From the NCBI GenBank assembly GCA_029977845.1, contig JAPOKC010000006.1, positions 1 to 64,000 of the forward strand: 64,000 bases of DNA. Direction: 5' to 3'. This DNA comes from Mycobacteriaceae bacterium. GTDB lineage: Bacteria > Actinomycetota > Actinomycetes > Mycobacteriales > Mycobacteriaceae. The notes under the pieces were generated by a model, which ran no database searches, was not told where the DNA came from, and saw only the letters and a program-made list of their open reading frames with translations. The translations under genes and the position numbers were made by a program. Positions 25,905 through 35,061 of the stretch are shown one piece after another. Numbering within the stretch: the stretch's first letter is position 1; each line of letters opens with the position of its first letter.

Positions 25905-27433
25905 CAGGCCAGCCGGGCGTGGTTCGTCTTCTCGCCGGCGCTCACCTTGATGCGTGCGCCCAGCGGATCGCCGCCGGTGAGCAGCGCGACCAGGTCGTCG
26001 TCCTCGGTGAGCGTCAGGAACCGGCTGCCGTCTGATTCGAGACGCCCGATGATGATCCCGGTGGTCACCGGCCAGTCATATCGCACCGTGTAGGTCTCGA
26101 TGACGCCGTGGCCGTCGGGCGCCACGGTGACCGGCACGGCCGGCCGGCCGGCGACCTGTCTGCGCAGCGATTCGCTGTCATCGGGCTTCCAGTCGGCCGG
26201 CGCGGTCGAGTAGACCCCGACCGAATACTTGCTCATCACGCCACCATTGGCCGCCACAAGACCGAATTCCCCTGGCGCCGAACGCATCCGGGCGACCACC
26301 TCCGCGATGGCGTGCAGCGAATAGCTGTTGCCGGGACCGCCGAAATACGGCAGTCCACCGGTCAGGGTCAGTCCGCGGGGATCATCGGTGGGCATTCCGG
26401 TGCCGTCGCAGAAGTTGAACACCGGCACCGGGAAGCAGCTGTAGATGTCGAAAGCCGCGACGTCGCCGATGCCGACACCGGCCGTACTCAGCGCTTCGTC
26501 GACCGCGAGCACCGAGGCCGAGTTGAAGGAGAGGTCCTCGCGGTCGAGCAACGGCTGATCGACCAGATCGGCGTGGCCGCGCAGGAAAACCCACTTCTCC
26601 TGCGGCACACCGAGCCTTCGCGCCGACGCCACCGACATCAACAGCGCCGCCGCGCCCTGGTTCACCTGATCGCGCGCCACCAGCAGCCGGGTGTAGGGGT
26701 CACAGATCATCCGATTGGAGTCGGTGACGGTGACGATTTCCTCGGCGCTGCGCCGCACCGGCGCGGAGGCGAACGGGTTCTTGGCCGCCACCTCGGTGAA
26801 CGGGGCGAACAACTCCCCCATCGCCCGCCGGTAGTCGGCCACGCTCAACCCCACCCGTCCGCGCCGCGCGTTCTCCAGCAAGCCGTACTGGGCCGGGGCT
26901 CCGATGAGTCCGTGGGCGACGGTGTAGTCGGTGAACAAGCCCTCGTAACCGAAGCCGCGATCCTCCAACTGCCCCTCGACGGTCTCGGAGTGATCGGGCT
27001 TGTCAGCCGGGTCGGCGAAGTGGCGCAGTGAGGAGGTGTTCTCCGAACCGAGTACGAGCACCACATCCGCGGTTCCCGCCGCGATCGCACCGGCGAACTC
27101 GGTGACCAGGTGCTGCGGCCCCTGTCCGCCAATGGGTTCCAGCACCGCCCTGGCGGGGTCGGCTCCGATGCGCCGTGCCACCGAGCGCGGGTAGTTGTTG
27201 GAAGCGCCCAGCAGCGTGGGCGTGCGCCCGGAGATCTCGAACTGCCGGATTCCGGCCACGGTGTCCACCGCAGCCGCGATCACACCGGGATCGGCGCCGG
27301 TATCGGCCAGTGCCGCGGTGGCCGCCGCGGTGGCCAGATCCACCGACGACATGCCGCGGTACCCGGGATCGTCGCGCCTTTCGGTGAACTGACCGACCCC
27401 GACGATCACTGGGGTCCGCGGATCAAGCGTCAC
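25904..27433 (-). CDS. thiolase-like protein type 1 (TLP1), lacks the nucleophilic Cys
   Basis: The 509-residue product begins [16 protein letters not shown] and has thiolase-fold landmarks. Where thiolases carry the acyl-accepting Cys, it reads [12 protein letters not shown], and the usual GGHPxGAxG motif is replaced by [14 protein letters not shown]. About 110 extra C-terminal residues follow, ending [21 protein letters not shown]. This matches the mycobacterial SCP2-thiolase-like TLP1 group, for which classical thiolase chemistry is not possible. GTG start overlapping the sucD stop (GTGA). Confidence 0.8.
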   Translation of the reverse strand: MTLDPRTPVIVGVGQFTERRDDPGYRGMSSVDLATAAATAALADTGADPGVIAAAVDTVAGIRQFEISGRTPTLLGASNNYPRSVARRIGADPARAVLEPIGGQGPQHLVTEFAGAIAAGTADVVLVLGSENTSSLRHFADPADKPDHSETVEGQLEDRGFGYEGLFTDYTVAHGLIGAPAQYGLLENARRGRVGLSVADYRRAMGELFAPFTEVAAKNPFASAPVRRSAEEIVTVTDSNRMICDPYTRLLVARDQVNQGAAALLMSVASARRLGVPQEKWVFLRGHADLVDQPLLDREDLSFNSASVLAVDEALSTAGVGIGDVAAFDIYSCFPVPVFNFCDGTGMPTDDPRGLTLTGGLPYFGGPGNSYSLHAIAEVVARMRSAPGEFGLVAANGGVMSKYSVGVYSTAPADWKPDDSESLRRQVAGRPAVPVTVAPDGHGVIETYTVRYDWPVTTGIIIGRLESDGSRFLTLTEDDDLVALLTGGDPLGARIKVSAGEKTNHARLA

Positions 27434-28332
27434 AGGCTCTTGAGGATCTCCCGCGCCAGTGCGGCGGTGGCCGACGGCGTCTTGCCGACCCGCACCCCGG
27501 CCGCCTCGAGCGCCTCCTGTTTGGCGGCCGCGGTGCCCGACGAACCGGAGACGATGGCACCGGCATGGCCCATGGTCTTGCCCTCCGGCGCGGTGAAGCC
27601 GGCCACGTAGCCGACGACCGGCTTGGTGACGTTGGCCTTGATGTAGTCGGCGGCACGCTCTTCGGCATCGCCGCCGATCTCACCGATCATCACGATCAGC
27701 TTGGTCTCCGGGTCCTTCTCGAACGCCGCGATGGCGTCGATGTGCGTGGTGCCGATGACCGGATCGCCGCCGATGCCGATCGCGGTGGAGAAACCGAAAT
27801 CACGCAACTCGAACATCATCTGGTAGGTCAGCGTGCCCGACTTCGACACCAGACCGATCGGACCCTTGCCGGTGATCGTGGCCGGAGTGATACCGACCAG
27901 CGCCTCACCCGGGGTGATGATGCCGGGGCAGTTCGGCCCGATGATCCGGGTCTTGTTGCCGTGGTCGACGTTGTAGGCCCACGCATATGCGCTGTCCTGC
28001 ACCGGGATTCCCTCGGTGATGACCACCAGCAGCGGGATCTCGGCATCGATCGCCTCGATGATGGCGTCCTTGGAGAACTGCGGCGGCACGAATGCGATGG
28101 ACACGTCGGCACCGGTGGCCTTCATCGCCTCCGCGACGGTGGCGAACACCGGAAGCTCGATGTCCTTGCCGCTGGAATCCTTGTGCGTCACGGTGGTGCC
28201 GGCCTTGCGGGCGTTCACTCCACCGACGACCTGGGTGCCTGCCTTGAGCATCAGCGCGGTGTGCTTGGTTCCCTCACCGCCGGTGATGCCCTGGACGATG
28301 ACCTTCGAGTCCTTGTTCAAAAAGATCGACAC
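27430..28332 (-). CDS. sucD: succinyl-CoA synthetase alpha subunit
   Basis: The protein has 300 residues with the CoA-binding Rossmann domain ([19 protein letters not shown]) and the ligase domain, with the phosphohistidine in [16 protein letters not shown]. It interconverts succinyl-CoA and succinate with nucleotide phosphorylation in the TCA cycle. It lies 2 bases after sucC, and its stop overlaps the thiolase-like gene. Confidence 0.97.
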   Translation of the reverse strand: MSIFLNKDSKVIVQGITGGEGTKHTALMLKAGTQVVGGVNARKAGTTVTHKDSSGKDIELPVFATVAEAMKATGADVSIAFVPPQFSKDAIIEAIDAEIPLLVVITEGIPVQDSAYAWAYNVDHGNKTRIIGPNCPGIITPGEALVGITPATITGKGPIGLVSKSGTLTYQMMFELRDFGFSTAIGIGGDPVIGTTHIDAIAAFEKDPETKLIVMIGEIGGDAEERAADYIKANVTKPVVGYVAGFTAPEGKTMGHAGAIVSGSSGTAAAKQEALEAAGVRVGKTPSATAALAREILKSL

Positions 28333-28334
28333 GA

Positions 28335-29513
28335 CTATGCGTCCTTCCCGGCAGCGAAAGCGAGTTCAGCGGCCTTATCGGCGCCGGAATCCATGGTGTC
28401 GGCCACGACGACCAGTGGATGGTTGGCCTCGGCGAGGATCCGCCGCCCTTCGTCGACGTTGTTGCCGTCGAGTCGGACGACCAGAGGCTTGTTGGCGTCC
28501 TTGCCCAGCATCTGCAGCGCCTTGACGATGCCGTTGGCCACCGCGTCACACGAGGTGATGCCGCCGAAGACGTTGACGAAGACGCTCTTGACCTGTTTGT
28601 CGTTGAGGATCACGTCGAGGCCGGCAGCCATCACCTCGGCCGAGGCGCCGCCGCCGATGTCGAGGAAGTTGGCCGGCTTGACCCCGCCGTGCTTCTCCCC
28701 GGCGTAGGCCACCACGTCCAGCGTCGACATCACCAGACCGGCGCCGTTGCCGATGACTCCGACGGAGCCGTCGAGCTTGACGTAGTTCAGATCGTGCGCC
28801 TTGGCCTTGAGTTCGAGCGGGTCGGTGGTGTCCTTGTCCTCGAACTGCGCGTGGTCGGGATGCCGGAAGTCGGCGTTGCCGTCGAGGGTGACCTTGCCGT
28901 CCAACGCGAGGATCCGGTCGTCCGGCGTGCGCACCAATGGGTTGACCTCGACCAGGGTGGCGTCCTCGGAGACGAACACCTCCCAGAGTTTGGCGATGGT
29001 GACCGCCGCGGCGTCGAGGACCTCGGCCGGCAGGTGCCCCTTCCGGGCGATCTCCCGGGCGAAGGCCAGATCAACACCCTTGACGGCGTCGACCGGGACC
29101 TTGGCCAGCCGATCGGGCTTGGTGGCGGCCACCTCCTCGATCTCCATACCGCCCTCCACCGAGCACATCGCCAGGTAGGTGCGGTTGGCGCGGTCGAGCA
29201 GGAATGAGATGTAGTACTCCTCGGCGATATCGCTGGCCTCGGCCACCAGCAACTTCTTCACGATGTGACCCTTGATGTCCAGACCGAGGATGTTCTTGGC
29301 ATGGGTGTAGGCGTCCTCGGGGGTCGCGGCGAACTTCACACCGCCCGCTTTCCCGCGGCCACCGGTCTTGACCTGGGCTTTCACCATGACCGGGCGGCCG
29401 ATCTCCTCGGCGATGGCCTTGGCGTCCTCAGCGGACTCGGTGACCCGGCCCGGTGTGCTGGGCACGTTGTGCTTGGCGAACAATTCCTTCGCCTGATATT
29501 CGTAAAGATCCAT
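28335..29513 (-). CDS. sucC: succinyl-CoA synthetase beta subunit
   Basis: ATP-grasp protein of 392 residues that starts [18 protein letters not shown]. It shows [28 protein letters not shown] and [16 protein letters not shown] as in SucC. The ATG at 29513 follows a GGGAG ribosome site; the open frame upstream to 29615 is untranslated leader. A TACAGT -10-like element lies at 29574-29579. First gene of the sucCD-TLP1-APH-SDR operon. Confidence 0.97.
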   Translation of the reverse strand: MDLYEYQAKELFAKHNVPSTPGRVTESAEDAKAIAEEIGRPVMVKAQVKTGGRGKAGGVKFAATPEDAYTHAKNILGLDIKGHIVKKLLVAEASDIAEEYYISFLLDRANRTYLAMCSVEGGMEIEEVAATKPDRLAKVPVDAVKGVDLAFAREIARKGHLPAEVLDAAAVTIAKLWEVFVSEDATLVEVNPLVRTPDDRILALDGKVTLDGNADFRHPDHAQFEDKDTTDPLELKAKAHDLNYVKLDGSVGVIGNGAGLVMSTLDVVAYAGEKHGGVKPANFLDIGGGASAEVMAAGLDVILNDKQVKSVFVNVFGGITSCDAVANGIVKALQMLGKDANKPLVVRLDGNNVDEGRRILAEANHPLVVVADTMDSGADKAAELAFAAGKDA

Positions 29514-29638
29514 GGGCTCCCTGTCCGAGTGGTGGATCCGTGGGGGTTCGTTGACGGTGTCGGTCCGCAGGGAACTGTAACGATTACCCGCCGGTAGCGG
29601 TGAGCCGCCTACCACCCCGCGGAACGTAGGTGATTCAA

Positions 29639-29657
29639 GTCACAATCTTCGGTCACA
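29639..29657. promoter_or_regulatory. GTCACA direct repeat, MtrA-like site
   Basis: GTCACA occurs at 29639-29644 and again at 29652-29657, 13 bases apart in the same orientation. It lies in the divergent region between sucC and the M23 peptidase gene. Paired GTCACA-type repeats are the described binding motif of MtrA, which controls peptidoglycan hydrolases in actinobacteria. Assignment here is inference. Confidence 0.35.
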
Positions 29658-29745
29658 TCGCGGCCTGGGTTGCCGATTAGGTCTCATTTTGGTTACCGTC
29701 TCACGGGTTAGATAACGCTTTGATCACGACGCGAGGACTTGAGTT

Positions 29746-30645
29746 TTGACGCAACTGAGGTCGGCCGCTTCTCCTGAGGCGAGTAAAACGGGTGATAAGG
29801 GCGTTTTTGGCGACGATCTGATGCGCGATGCCGAGGACTTCACCCCCCTGTTGACGGCGGAATACAAGCCTGTCAAGCCGCGTGCCGAGCGCCCAATGTT
29901 CAGCAGCACCGAGGTCACCGACGTTCTGCCGCGCACTCCGATGAACCGCCGGCAGCCGACCAGCGCGGCCCGCGGGCGGGTGCTGATCGCGGCGATGGCC
30001 GCCGGCGCCGCCGCAGCGGCCGCCTACACGATGGTCAACCCGCGGCCGGAGGTGACCACCACTCGCACCCTTCTGGCCGCCGAGCGGGCCCCCATGGAGG
30101 CGCTCGCCGGGAGCGAAGCGCGCGGCGCAGAGGTGATCTCGGTGAAGCCGGCAGCCAACACCGCCGTGCATTCCGAGGAACTGGCCAAGGGCGTCGCCTA
30201 CGCCGCTGAGCGCGCCGAGCGTGAGGCCCGCCTGCAGCGCCCGCTGTTCGCGCTGCCGACCCGCGGCCTGTTCACCTCCGGCTTCGGCTACCGCTGGGGC
30301 GCCCTGCACGACGGCGTCGATCTCGCCGGCCCGATCGGGACGCCGATCTTCGCGGCCTCCGACGGCATCATCAAGGAGGCCGGGTACACCAACTCCGGCT
30401 ACGGCGCCTGGGTTCTGATCACCCATGCCGACGGCACGGTCACCCGCTACGGACATGTCAACTCCTGGACCGTGCAGGTCGGCCAGCGGGTGTTCGCCGG
30501 CGATCAGGTCGCCACCATCGGCAACCGCGGTAACTCCACCGGCCCGCATCTGCACTTCTCGGTGCTGCTCGGTGGATCCAACCCCACCGACCCGGTGTCG
30601 TGGCTGGCTTCCCGCGGTGTCTCGCTGGGCGCTTACGTCGGCTGA
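29746..30645 (+). CDS. M23-family (LytM) peptidoglycan peptidase, membrane-anchored
   Basis: The 299-residue product has a cytoplasmic N-terminal part of about 75 residues, one membrane helix (about 77-95, VLIAAMAAGAAAAAAYTMV), a linker and a C-terminal LytM domain (about 170-290). The zinc ligands are in LHDGVDLAG (His-x-x-x-Asp) and GPHLHFSV (His-x-His). It should cleave cross-links in peptidoglycan or activate another hydrolase. The TTG start at 29746 is supported by GAGGAC about 8 bases upstream. It corresponds in position to Rv0950c. Confidence 0.85.
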   Translation: MTQLRSAASPEASKTGDKGVFGDDLMRDAEDFTPLLTAEYKPVKPRAERPMFSSTEVTDVLPRTPMNRRQPTSAARGRVLIAAMAAGAAAAAAYTMVNPRPEVTTTRTLLAAERAPMEALAGSEARGAEVISVKPAANTAVHSEELAKGVAYAAERAEREARLQRPLFALPTRGLFTSGFGYRWGALHDGVDLAGPIGTPIFAASDGIIKEAGYTNSGYGAWVLITHADGTVTRYGHVNSWTVQVGQRVFAGDQVATIGNRGNSTGPHLHFSVLLGGSNPTDPVSWLASRGVSLGAYVG

Positions 30646-30686
30646 TTCAAACCGCTGGCCCGCCGCGACCCCAGAAAGGGGTTGAC

Positions 30687-31253
30687 ATGACACCAGATGA
30701 GTTGATGGCCGAGGCCTGCCGTCTGGCGAAGGAAGCGGTTGTCAACGGCTGGGGCGGCCCGTTCGGCGCGGTGATCGTCAAGGACGGTCAGATCGTCGCC
30801 CGGGGACAGAACCGGGTCCTCCTCACCGGGGATATCACCGCCCACGCGGAGATCGAGACCATTCGGAAGGCTTGCGCCACCTTGGTTCCCGAGGGGCCGT
30901 CGATCTCCGTTGAGCATGTCAACGAATCCCTGCTCGAGCTCGTTCCGCACCCGAAGGGATCGCCCGACCGGGTGCCCAAACGCGCGAAGATGCTGATGGG
31001 CCACGACATCTACATCAGTGCCGCGCCCTGCCCGATGTGCATGAGCGCCATCTACTGGTCGCGAATCGACAACGTGTACTTCGGCAACAGCCTCGAGGAG
31101 ACCAGCCGAATCGGCTTCAGCGACGAGTTCCAGTACGAAGATTTCGCCAAGCACTACAGCGACCGCTCGATCCACATCAAGCAGTTCCGCCCGGATCTCG
31201 CGAAGGCAGCCTATGACGCCTGGGAGGCGCGGCCCGACCGGCATTACTACTGA
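30687..31253 (+). CDS. nucleoside/guanine deaminase family protein
   Basis: The 188-residue product has the cytidine/deoxycytidylate deaminase-fold zinc motifs: HAEIETIRKA (His plus proton-shuttling Glu) and PCPMCMSAIYWSRI (two Cys). The overall pattern, with MAEACRLAKEAVVNGWGGPFGAVIV, is that of guanine deaminase or tRNA-adenosine deaminase-like enzymes. An insert of about 35 residues (EHVNESLLELVPHPKGSPD) separates the motifs. ATG after a GAAAGGGG ribosome site, 41 bases after the M23 gene. Its 3' end overlaps the convergent gene by 7 bases. Confidence 0.85.
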   Translation: MTPDELMAEACRLAKEAVVNGWGGPFGAVIVKDGQIVARGQNRVLLTGDITAHAEIETIRKACATLVPEGPSISVEHVNESLLELVPHPKGSPDRVPKRAKMLMGHDIYISAAPCPMCMSAIYWSRIDNVYFGNSLEETSRIGFSDEFQYEDFAKHYSDRSIHIKQFRPDLAKAAYDAWEARPDRHYY

Positions 31254-31870
31254 TCGTCAGCAGACCTCAGAACGTTCAGGATGCGGGCCCCCGGCCCGAA
31301 GTAGTAGATGACCACCGGCACGTACAGCAGGGGCATGATCGGCATCCTGATCAGGATCAGTCCGACGATCGTCATGACCGGATAGATCAGGGCGCCGATC
31401 CCGTACTTGAACACCAGCTTTCGGCTTTCGTCCGGGGTGAGTCGCGCTTTGAACAGGTTCGCCGACAACATGGCCCGAAGAATCAGGGTGAAGCTGACCG
31501 ACATCCCGGTCATGACGACGCCGTAGGCGATCACCGCAACCCGGGTGTTGTCATCGCCCCGTTGGGCGTAGTCGGCGTACGTGGCGGTGACGAACGGGAT
31601 CGCCGTAACGAACAGCAGCAGCAACAGATTGGCGACCAGCACCCCCGAGTCGGCACCGGTGGCCATCCGGAACAGTTCATGATGACTGATCCAGAGCGCG
31701 CCGATGACGAAGAAGCTCACCGCGAAAGCGGCGAAGCCCGGCCACTGCTCCCACAGTTGGGTGGCCAGCGGCAGACCCCTCTTGGGTTCCACTTTCAGGT
31801 CGAGGGCCAGCAGCGTGATCGCCACCGCCATCACGGCGTCGCTGAAGGCTTCGATGCGATTCTTGTTCAT
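31247..31870 (-). CDS. TMEM175-family (DUF1211) potassium channel-like protein
   Basis: Membrane protein of 207 residues with six hydrophobic segments. It opens with RIEAFSDAVMAVAITLLALDL, the RxxxFSD signature of TMEM175, which lines the K+ pore in this family. FVIGALWISHHELF matches the family's third helix. Bacterial forms have one six-helix repeat and work as tetramers. Its ATG directly follows the uvrD1 stop, so it is cotranscribed with the helicase. Confidence 0.82.
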   Translation of the reverse strand: MNKNRIEAFSDAVMAVAITLLALDLKVEPKRGLPLATQLWEQWPGFAAFAVSFFVIGALWISHHELFRMATGADSGVLVANLLLLLFVTAIPFVTATYADYAQRGDDNTRVAVIAYGVVMTGMSVSFTLILRAMLSANLFKARLTPDESRKLVFKYGIGALIYPVMTIVGLILIRMPIMPLLYVPVVIYYFGPGARILNVLRSADDQ

Positions 31871-34231
31871 CTACAGCTTCTGCACCGGCGCGTGGTTGTG
31901 CATGAGCTTGACCCTTCCCGCGGTGCCGAAGTCGATCAGCGACATCGCCGACTCCCCGACTCCGGACACCTCCTCGACGCGGCCCAATCCGTACTTGTCG
32001 TGGCTGACCCGGTCACCTGGTTCCAGCACGATCAGCGCCCGCCTGCCGGCGCCGGAGCGCATCGGGGACGGTCGGGCCGGATCAGGTCCACCGGCTCCAC
32101 CCGCATAGCGGCCGGCCACCGGCGCGCTGAAGCCCGGGCCCGTATCGGTGCGCCGCCAGTCGATGAGACCCTCGGGGATCTCGCGCAGGAAACGGGACTC
32201 CGGGTTGAGCATGGGCTGGCCCCAGGACGAGCGGACCTTCGCCCGGGACAGGTATAGCCGTTGGCGGGCTCGGGTGATGCCGACGTAGGCCAGTCGGCGT
32301 TCCTCGCTGAGTTCGGTCGGGTCTCCGAGTGCCCGCATGTGCGGGAACATCCCGTCCTCCCAGCCGGTGACGAACACCACCGGGAACTCCAGGCCCTTGG
32401 CGGTGTGCAGCGTCATCATCGTGACGACGCCGGCATCGTTCTCCGGGATGTCGTCGGAGTCGGCGACCAGGGACACCCGCTCGAGGAACTCGGCCAGCAC
32501 ACCGGTCTGCGGGACGTCCCCGTCATCCTCGCTGTCGCCGTCACCCTCGGCGAGCGCGGCCGCATTGGCCCGGTCGATGCTGAATTCGTGTGCGACGCTG
32601 ACCAATTCGTTGAGGTTGTCCAGCCGGGCCAGATCCTGCGGGTCGTTTGAGGACTCCAATTCGCGGCGGTACCCGGTGCGATCGAGGACGGCTTCGACGA
32701 GGTCTCCCAGTTCGTCATCAAGCCGACCGCGGAGTTCGTCGAGCAGTTCGACGAATCCGGCGATCGCCTTCTCCGACCGGGTGTTGAGCATCGGCACCTT
32801 GCCCTCAGCGGCCGCGGCGAGTGAGTCGGCGAAACTCGCACCGGTGTTCTCCGAATAGACGGCCACGCAGGCCTCGGCGCGGTCACCGATGCCGCGACGC
32901 GGGGTGTTGAGGATGCGGCGCATACTGACCGCGTCACCCGGGTTGTCCAGCACCCGCAGATAGGCGACGATGTCGCGGATCTCCTTGCGCTCATAAAACC
33001 GAACGCCGCCGACGACCTTGTACGGGATGCCCGCGCGGATGAACACCTCCTCCAGGGAGCGCGAGGAGTTGTTGGTCCGGTAGAACACCGCGACATCGTT
33101 ATAGGTGTAATCGGCGTTTTCGACAAGATCGTCGATCTCAGCCGCGACGAACCGCGCCTCGTCGTGTTCGTTGTCGGCGACGTAGCCGACGATCAGCTCA
33201 CCGTCACCGGCGTCGGTCCACAGCCGCTTCTCGCGACGGCCGGAGTTGTAGGCGATCACCGAGTTGGCCGCCGACAGGATGTTCTGGGTCGAGCGGTAGT
33301 TCTGCTCGAGCATGATCGTGGCTGCGTCGGGGAAGTCGCGCTCGAAATCCTCGATATTGCGGATCGTCGCGCCACGGAAGGCGTAGATCGACTGGTCGGC
33401 GTCGCCCACCACGCACAGTTCCGAGGGCGGGACCCCATCGTTTTCAACCCCGTCATCGGCACCGCGGACGCCGACGAGTTCGCGCACCAGGACGTACTGG
33501 GCGTGATTGGTGTCCTGGTACTCGTCGACCAGAATGTGCCGGAATCGCCGACGGTAGTACTGGGCGATCTGCGGATGGCGCTGCAGCACCGCGACGGTCT
33601 CGCCGATCAGATCGTCGAAGTCCAGCGCGTTGGCGCCGCGCAGCCGGCGCTGGTATTCGGCGTAGACCTCGGCGGTGATCCGGGTGAGGTCGTCGGAGCC
33701 GGGTTCGACCGCGGCCGCCGACTGCTCCGGCGTGATCAGTTCGTTTTTAAGGTTGGAGATCGCGTTGGCCAGCACCCGCGGCGAGTAGCGCTTGACGTCC
33801 AGCCCCATGTCCTTGCCGATCATCATCAGCAGGCGCCGCGAATCGTCGGCGTCGTAGATGGAGAAGTTCGAGTTCAGCCCGGCCAGCAGCGAGGCCTGGT
33901 TGCGCAGGATCCGCACACAGGTGGAGTGGAACGTCGACACCCACATATTGCGGGCACGCGGGCCGACGAGTTGGCTGACCCGTTCGCGCATCTCGGCGGC
34001 GGCCTTGTTGGTGAAGGTGATTGCCAGAATCTGCCCCGGGCCGACGTCGCGGGCGGCCAGCAGGTAGGCGATCCGGCGGGTCAGCACCGCGGTCTTGCCC
34101 GAGCCCGCACCGGCGACGATCAGCAACGGAGCGCCCTCGTGCAGGACCGCCCGGCGCTGCTGGGGATTGAGGCCCTCCAGCAGTTCGTCCGGTTCCCCCG
34201 GCGCTCGTAGATCGCTCACCTGCACACTCAT
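31871..34231 (-). CDS. uvrD1: UvrD/PcrA-type superfamily 1 DNA helicase
   Basis: The protein has 786 residues. Motif I is GAGSGKTAVLTRRIAYL, motif II VDEYQDTNHAQY, motif III GDADQSIYAFRGA, motif IV EQNYRST and motif VI YVGITRARQRLYLSRA. The C-terminal about 80 residues form the PcrA-type tail that ends with a KYGLGRVEEVSG module, which in this family contacts RNA polymerase and Ku. It unwinds DNA in nucleotide excision repair. No LexA box is visible upstream. The start ATG follows a TAGGTT element by 9 bases. Confidence 0.96.
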   Translation of the reverse strand: MSVQVSDLRAPGEPDELLEGLNPQQRRAVLHEGAPLLIVAGAGSGKTAVLTRRIAYLLAARDVGPGQILAITFTNKAAAEMRERVSQLVGPRARNMWVSTFHSTCVRILRNQASLLAGLNSNFSIYDADDSRRLLMMIGKDMGLDVKRYSPRVLANAISNLKNELITPEQSAAAVEPGSDDLTRITAEVYAEYQRRLRGANALDFDDLIGETVAVLQRHPQIAQYYRRRFRHILVDEYQDTNHAQYVLVRELVGVRGADDGVENDGVPPSELCVVGDADQSIYAFRGATIRNIEDFERDFPDAATIMLEQNYRSTQNILSAANSVIAYNSGRREKRLWTDAGDGELIVGYVADNEHDEARFVAAEIDDLVENADYTYNDVAVFYRTNNSSRSLEEVFIRAGIPYKVVGGVRFYERKEIRDIVAYLRVLDNPGDAVSMRRILNTPRRGIGDRAEACVAVYSENTGASFADSLAAAAEGKVPMLNTRSEKAIAGFVELLDELRGRLDDELGDLVEAVLDRTGYRRELESSNDPQDLARLDNLNELVSVAHEFSIDRANAAALAEGDGDSEDDGDVPQTGVLAEFLERVSLVADSDDIPENDAGVVTMMTLHTAKGLEFPVVFVTGWEDGMFPHMRALGDPTELSEERRLAYVGITRARQRLYLSRAKVRSSWGQPMLNPESRFLREIPEGLIDWRRTDTGPGFSAPVAGRYAGGAGGPDPARPSPMRSGAGRRALIVLEPGDRVSHDKYGLGRVEEVSGVGESAMSLIDFGTAGRVKLMHNHAPVQKL

Positions 34232-34304
34232 GTCGTCCCCAACCTACCGCCGCCGGGGGACACCCCTTTGCGAAGGCGCGCCATCGGGTGGCAGACTCAC
34301 CGGC

Positions 34305-34361
34305 GTGCAGGCGCAGCGATTTTTCTACGGGTACCGGTCCGCGGTGCCCGTGGAGGCTTAG
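34305..34361 (+). CDS. putative aromatic leader peptide of 18 aa
   Basis: A GTG-initiated ORF encodes MQAQRFFYGYRSAVPVEA. Codons 6-10 are Phe-Phe-Tyr-Gly-Tyr, a strong clustering of the end products controlled by chorismate mutase. A CAGACT -10-like element lies 8 bases before the GTG, so the transcript may be leaderless. A Rho-independent terminator begins 15 bases after the TAG and lies just upstream of the chorismate mutase gene. This is the layout of a transcription-attenuation leader. Confidence 0.65.
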   Translation: MQAQRFFYGYRSAVPVEA

Positions 34362-34375
34362 CTGCTCATTCCGAC

Positions 34376-34411
34376 AGCCCCGCGGTCCACAACCGGATCC
34401 GGGGCTTTTCT
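34376..34411 (+). terminator. attenuator-type terminator before chorismate mutase
   Basis: AGCCCCG (34376-34382) pairs with CGGGGCT (34400-34406), with an inner CGGT/ACCG stem (34383-34386 with 34392-34395), and is followed by TTTTCT. The 5' arm can instead pair with the leader ORF: 34336-34347 matches 34377-34388 at 10 of 12 positions. The chorismate mutase ATG begins 20 bases after the T-run. Confidence 0.7.
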
Positions 34412-34430
34412 CATGTGAGGCCCGGACCGG

Positions 34431-34727
34431 ATGACACCAGAACCCCCACAGGAGAACGACGATATGGCAGGCGAAGAACTCACCGAGTCCGACATCGACG
34501 CCCTGCGCGCCGAGATCGACCGCCTCGACGCGGCGATCCTGGCCGCGGTGACGCGGCGCAGGGAGATCTCCCAGCAGATCGGCAAGGTCCGGATGGCCTC
34601 CGGCGGCACCCGCCTCGTGCACAGCCGGGAGATGAAGGTCATCGAGCGCTACGGCTCACTTGGCCAGGACGGCAAGGACCTTGCGATGCTGCTGCTGCGG
34701 ATGGGCCGGGGACGCCTGGGGCACTAG
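34431..34727 (+). CDS. AroQ-type chorismate mutase, intracellular (Rv0948c-like)
   Basis: All-helical 98-residue protein with the AroQ features: EIDRLDAAILAAVTRRREI, GKVRMASGGTRLVHSREMKVIERY and a C-terminal LLLRMGRGRLGH. The C-terminal RLGH tail is the segment known to contact DAHP synthase and activate the weak mutase in M. tuberculosis. It converts chorismate to prephenate, the branch to Phe and Tyr. Start MTPEPP matches the orthologue. Expression is probably attenuated by the leader at 34305-34411. Confidence 0.92.
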   Translation: MTPEPPQENDDMAGEELTESDIDALRAEIDRLDAAILAAVTRRREISQQIGKVRMASGGTRLVHSREMKVIERYGSLGQDGKDLAMLLLRMGRGRLGH

Positions 34728-34755
34728 GCGGCCGGCGAACGGAACCCGCTCAGCG

Positions 34756-34986
34756 CTAGTTGCCGGTGATGACGTTGCCCGGCAGGGCGGTGGGCGCGGG
34801 CGTCGCCTTGACCGTCGGGGCGAACGACCCGACGTTGGCCTTCTCGGTCGGCGAGACGGCCGGGGCGCTGGTCGCGGGCTTGTCTTCGGCCGGCTTGTCC
34901 TTGGAGCAGGCAGCCAGGGCGCCCGAACTCAGGATGGCGGCTGCGCCGGCAATGAGCACTGCTTTGCGAATCACACCTGCCGACAT
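34756..34986 (-). CDS. small lipoprotein
   Basis: The 76-residue product has an Arg/Lys start, hydrophobic core and a clear lipobox, LAAC at about residues 24-27, followed by a Lys/Ala/Pro/Thr-rich disordered tail with no domain. It should be lipid-anchored on the outer face of the membrane. The function is unknown. The gene is convergent with the chorismate mutase, with about 30 bases between stops. Confidence 0.72.
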   Translation of the reverse strand: MSAGVIRKAVLIAGAAAILSSGALAACSKDKPAEDKPATSAPAVSPTEKANVGSFAPTVKATPAPTALPGNVITGN

Positions 34987-35061
34987 ACAAACTCCTCAAG
35001 AATCGCGATAACCGCTCACGTCCGGGTAAGTGTATCGCAGTCGGACGGCCGGGCGGCAGGG

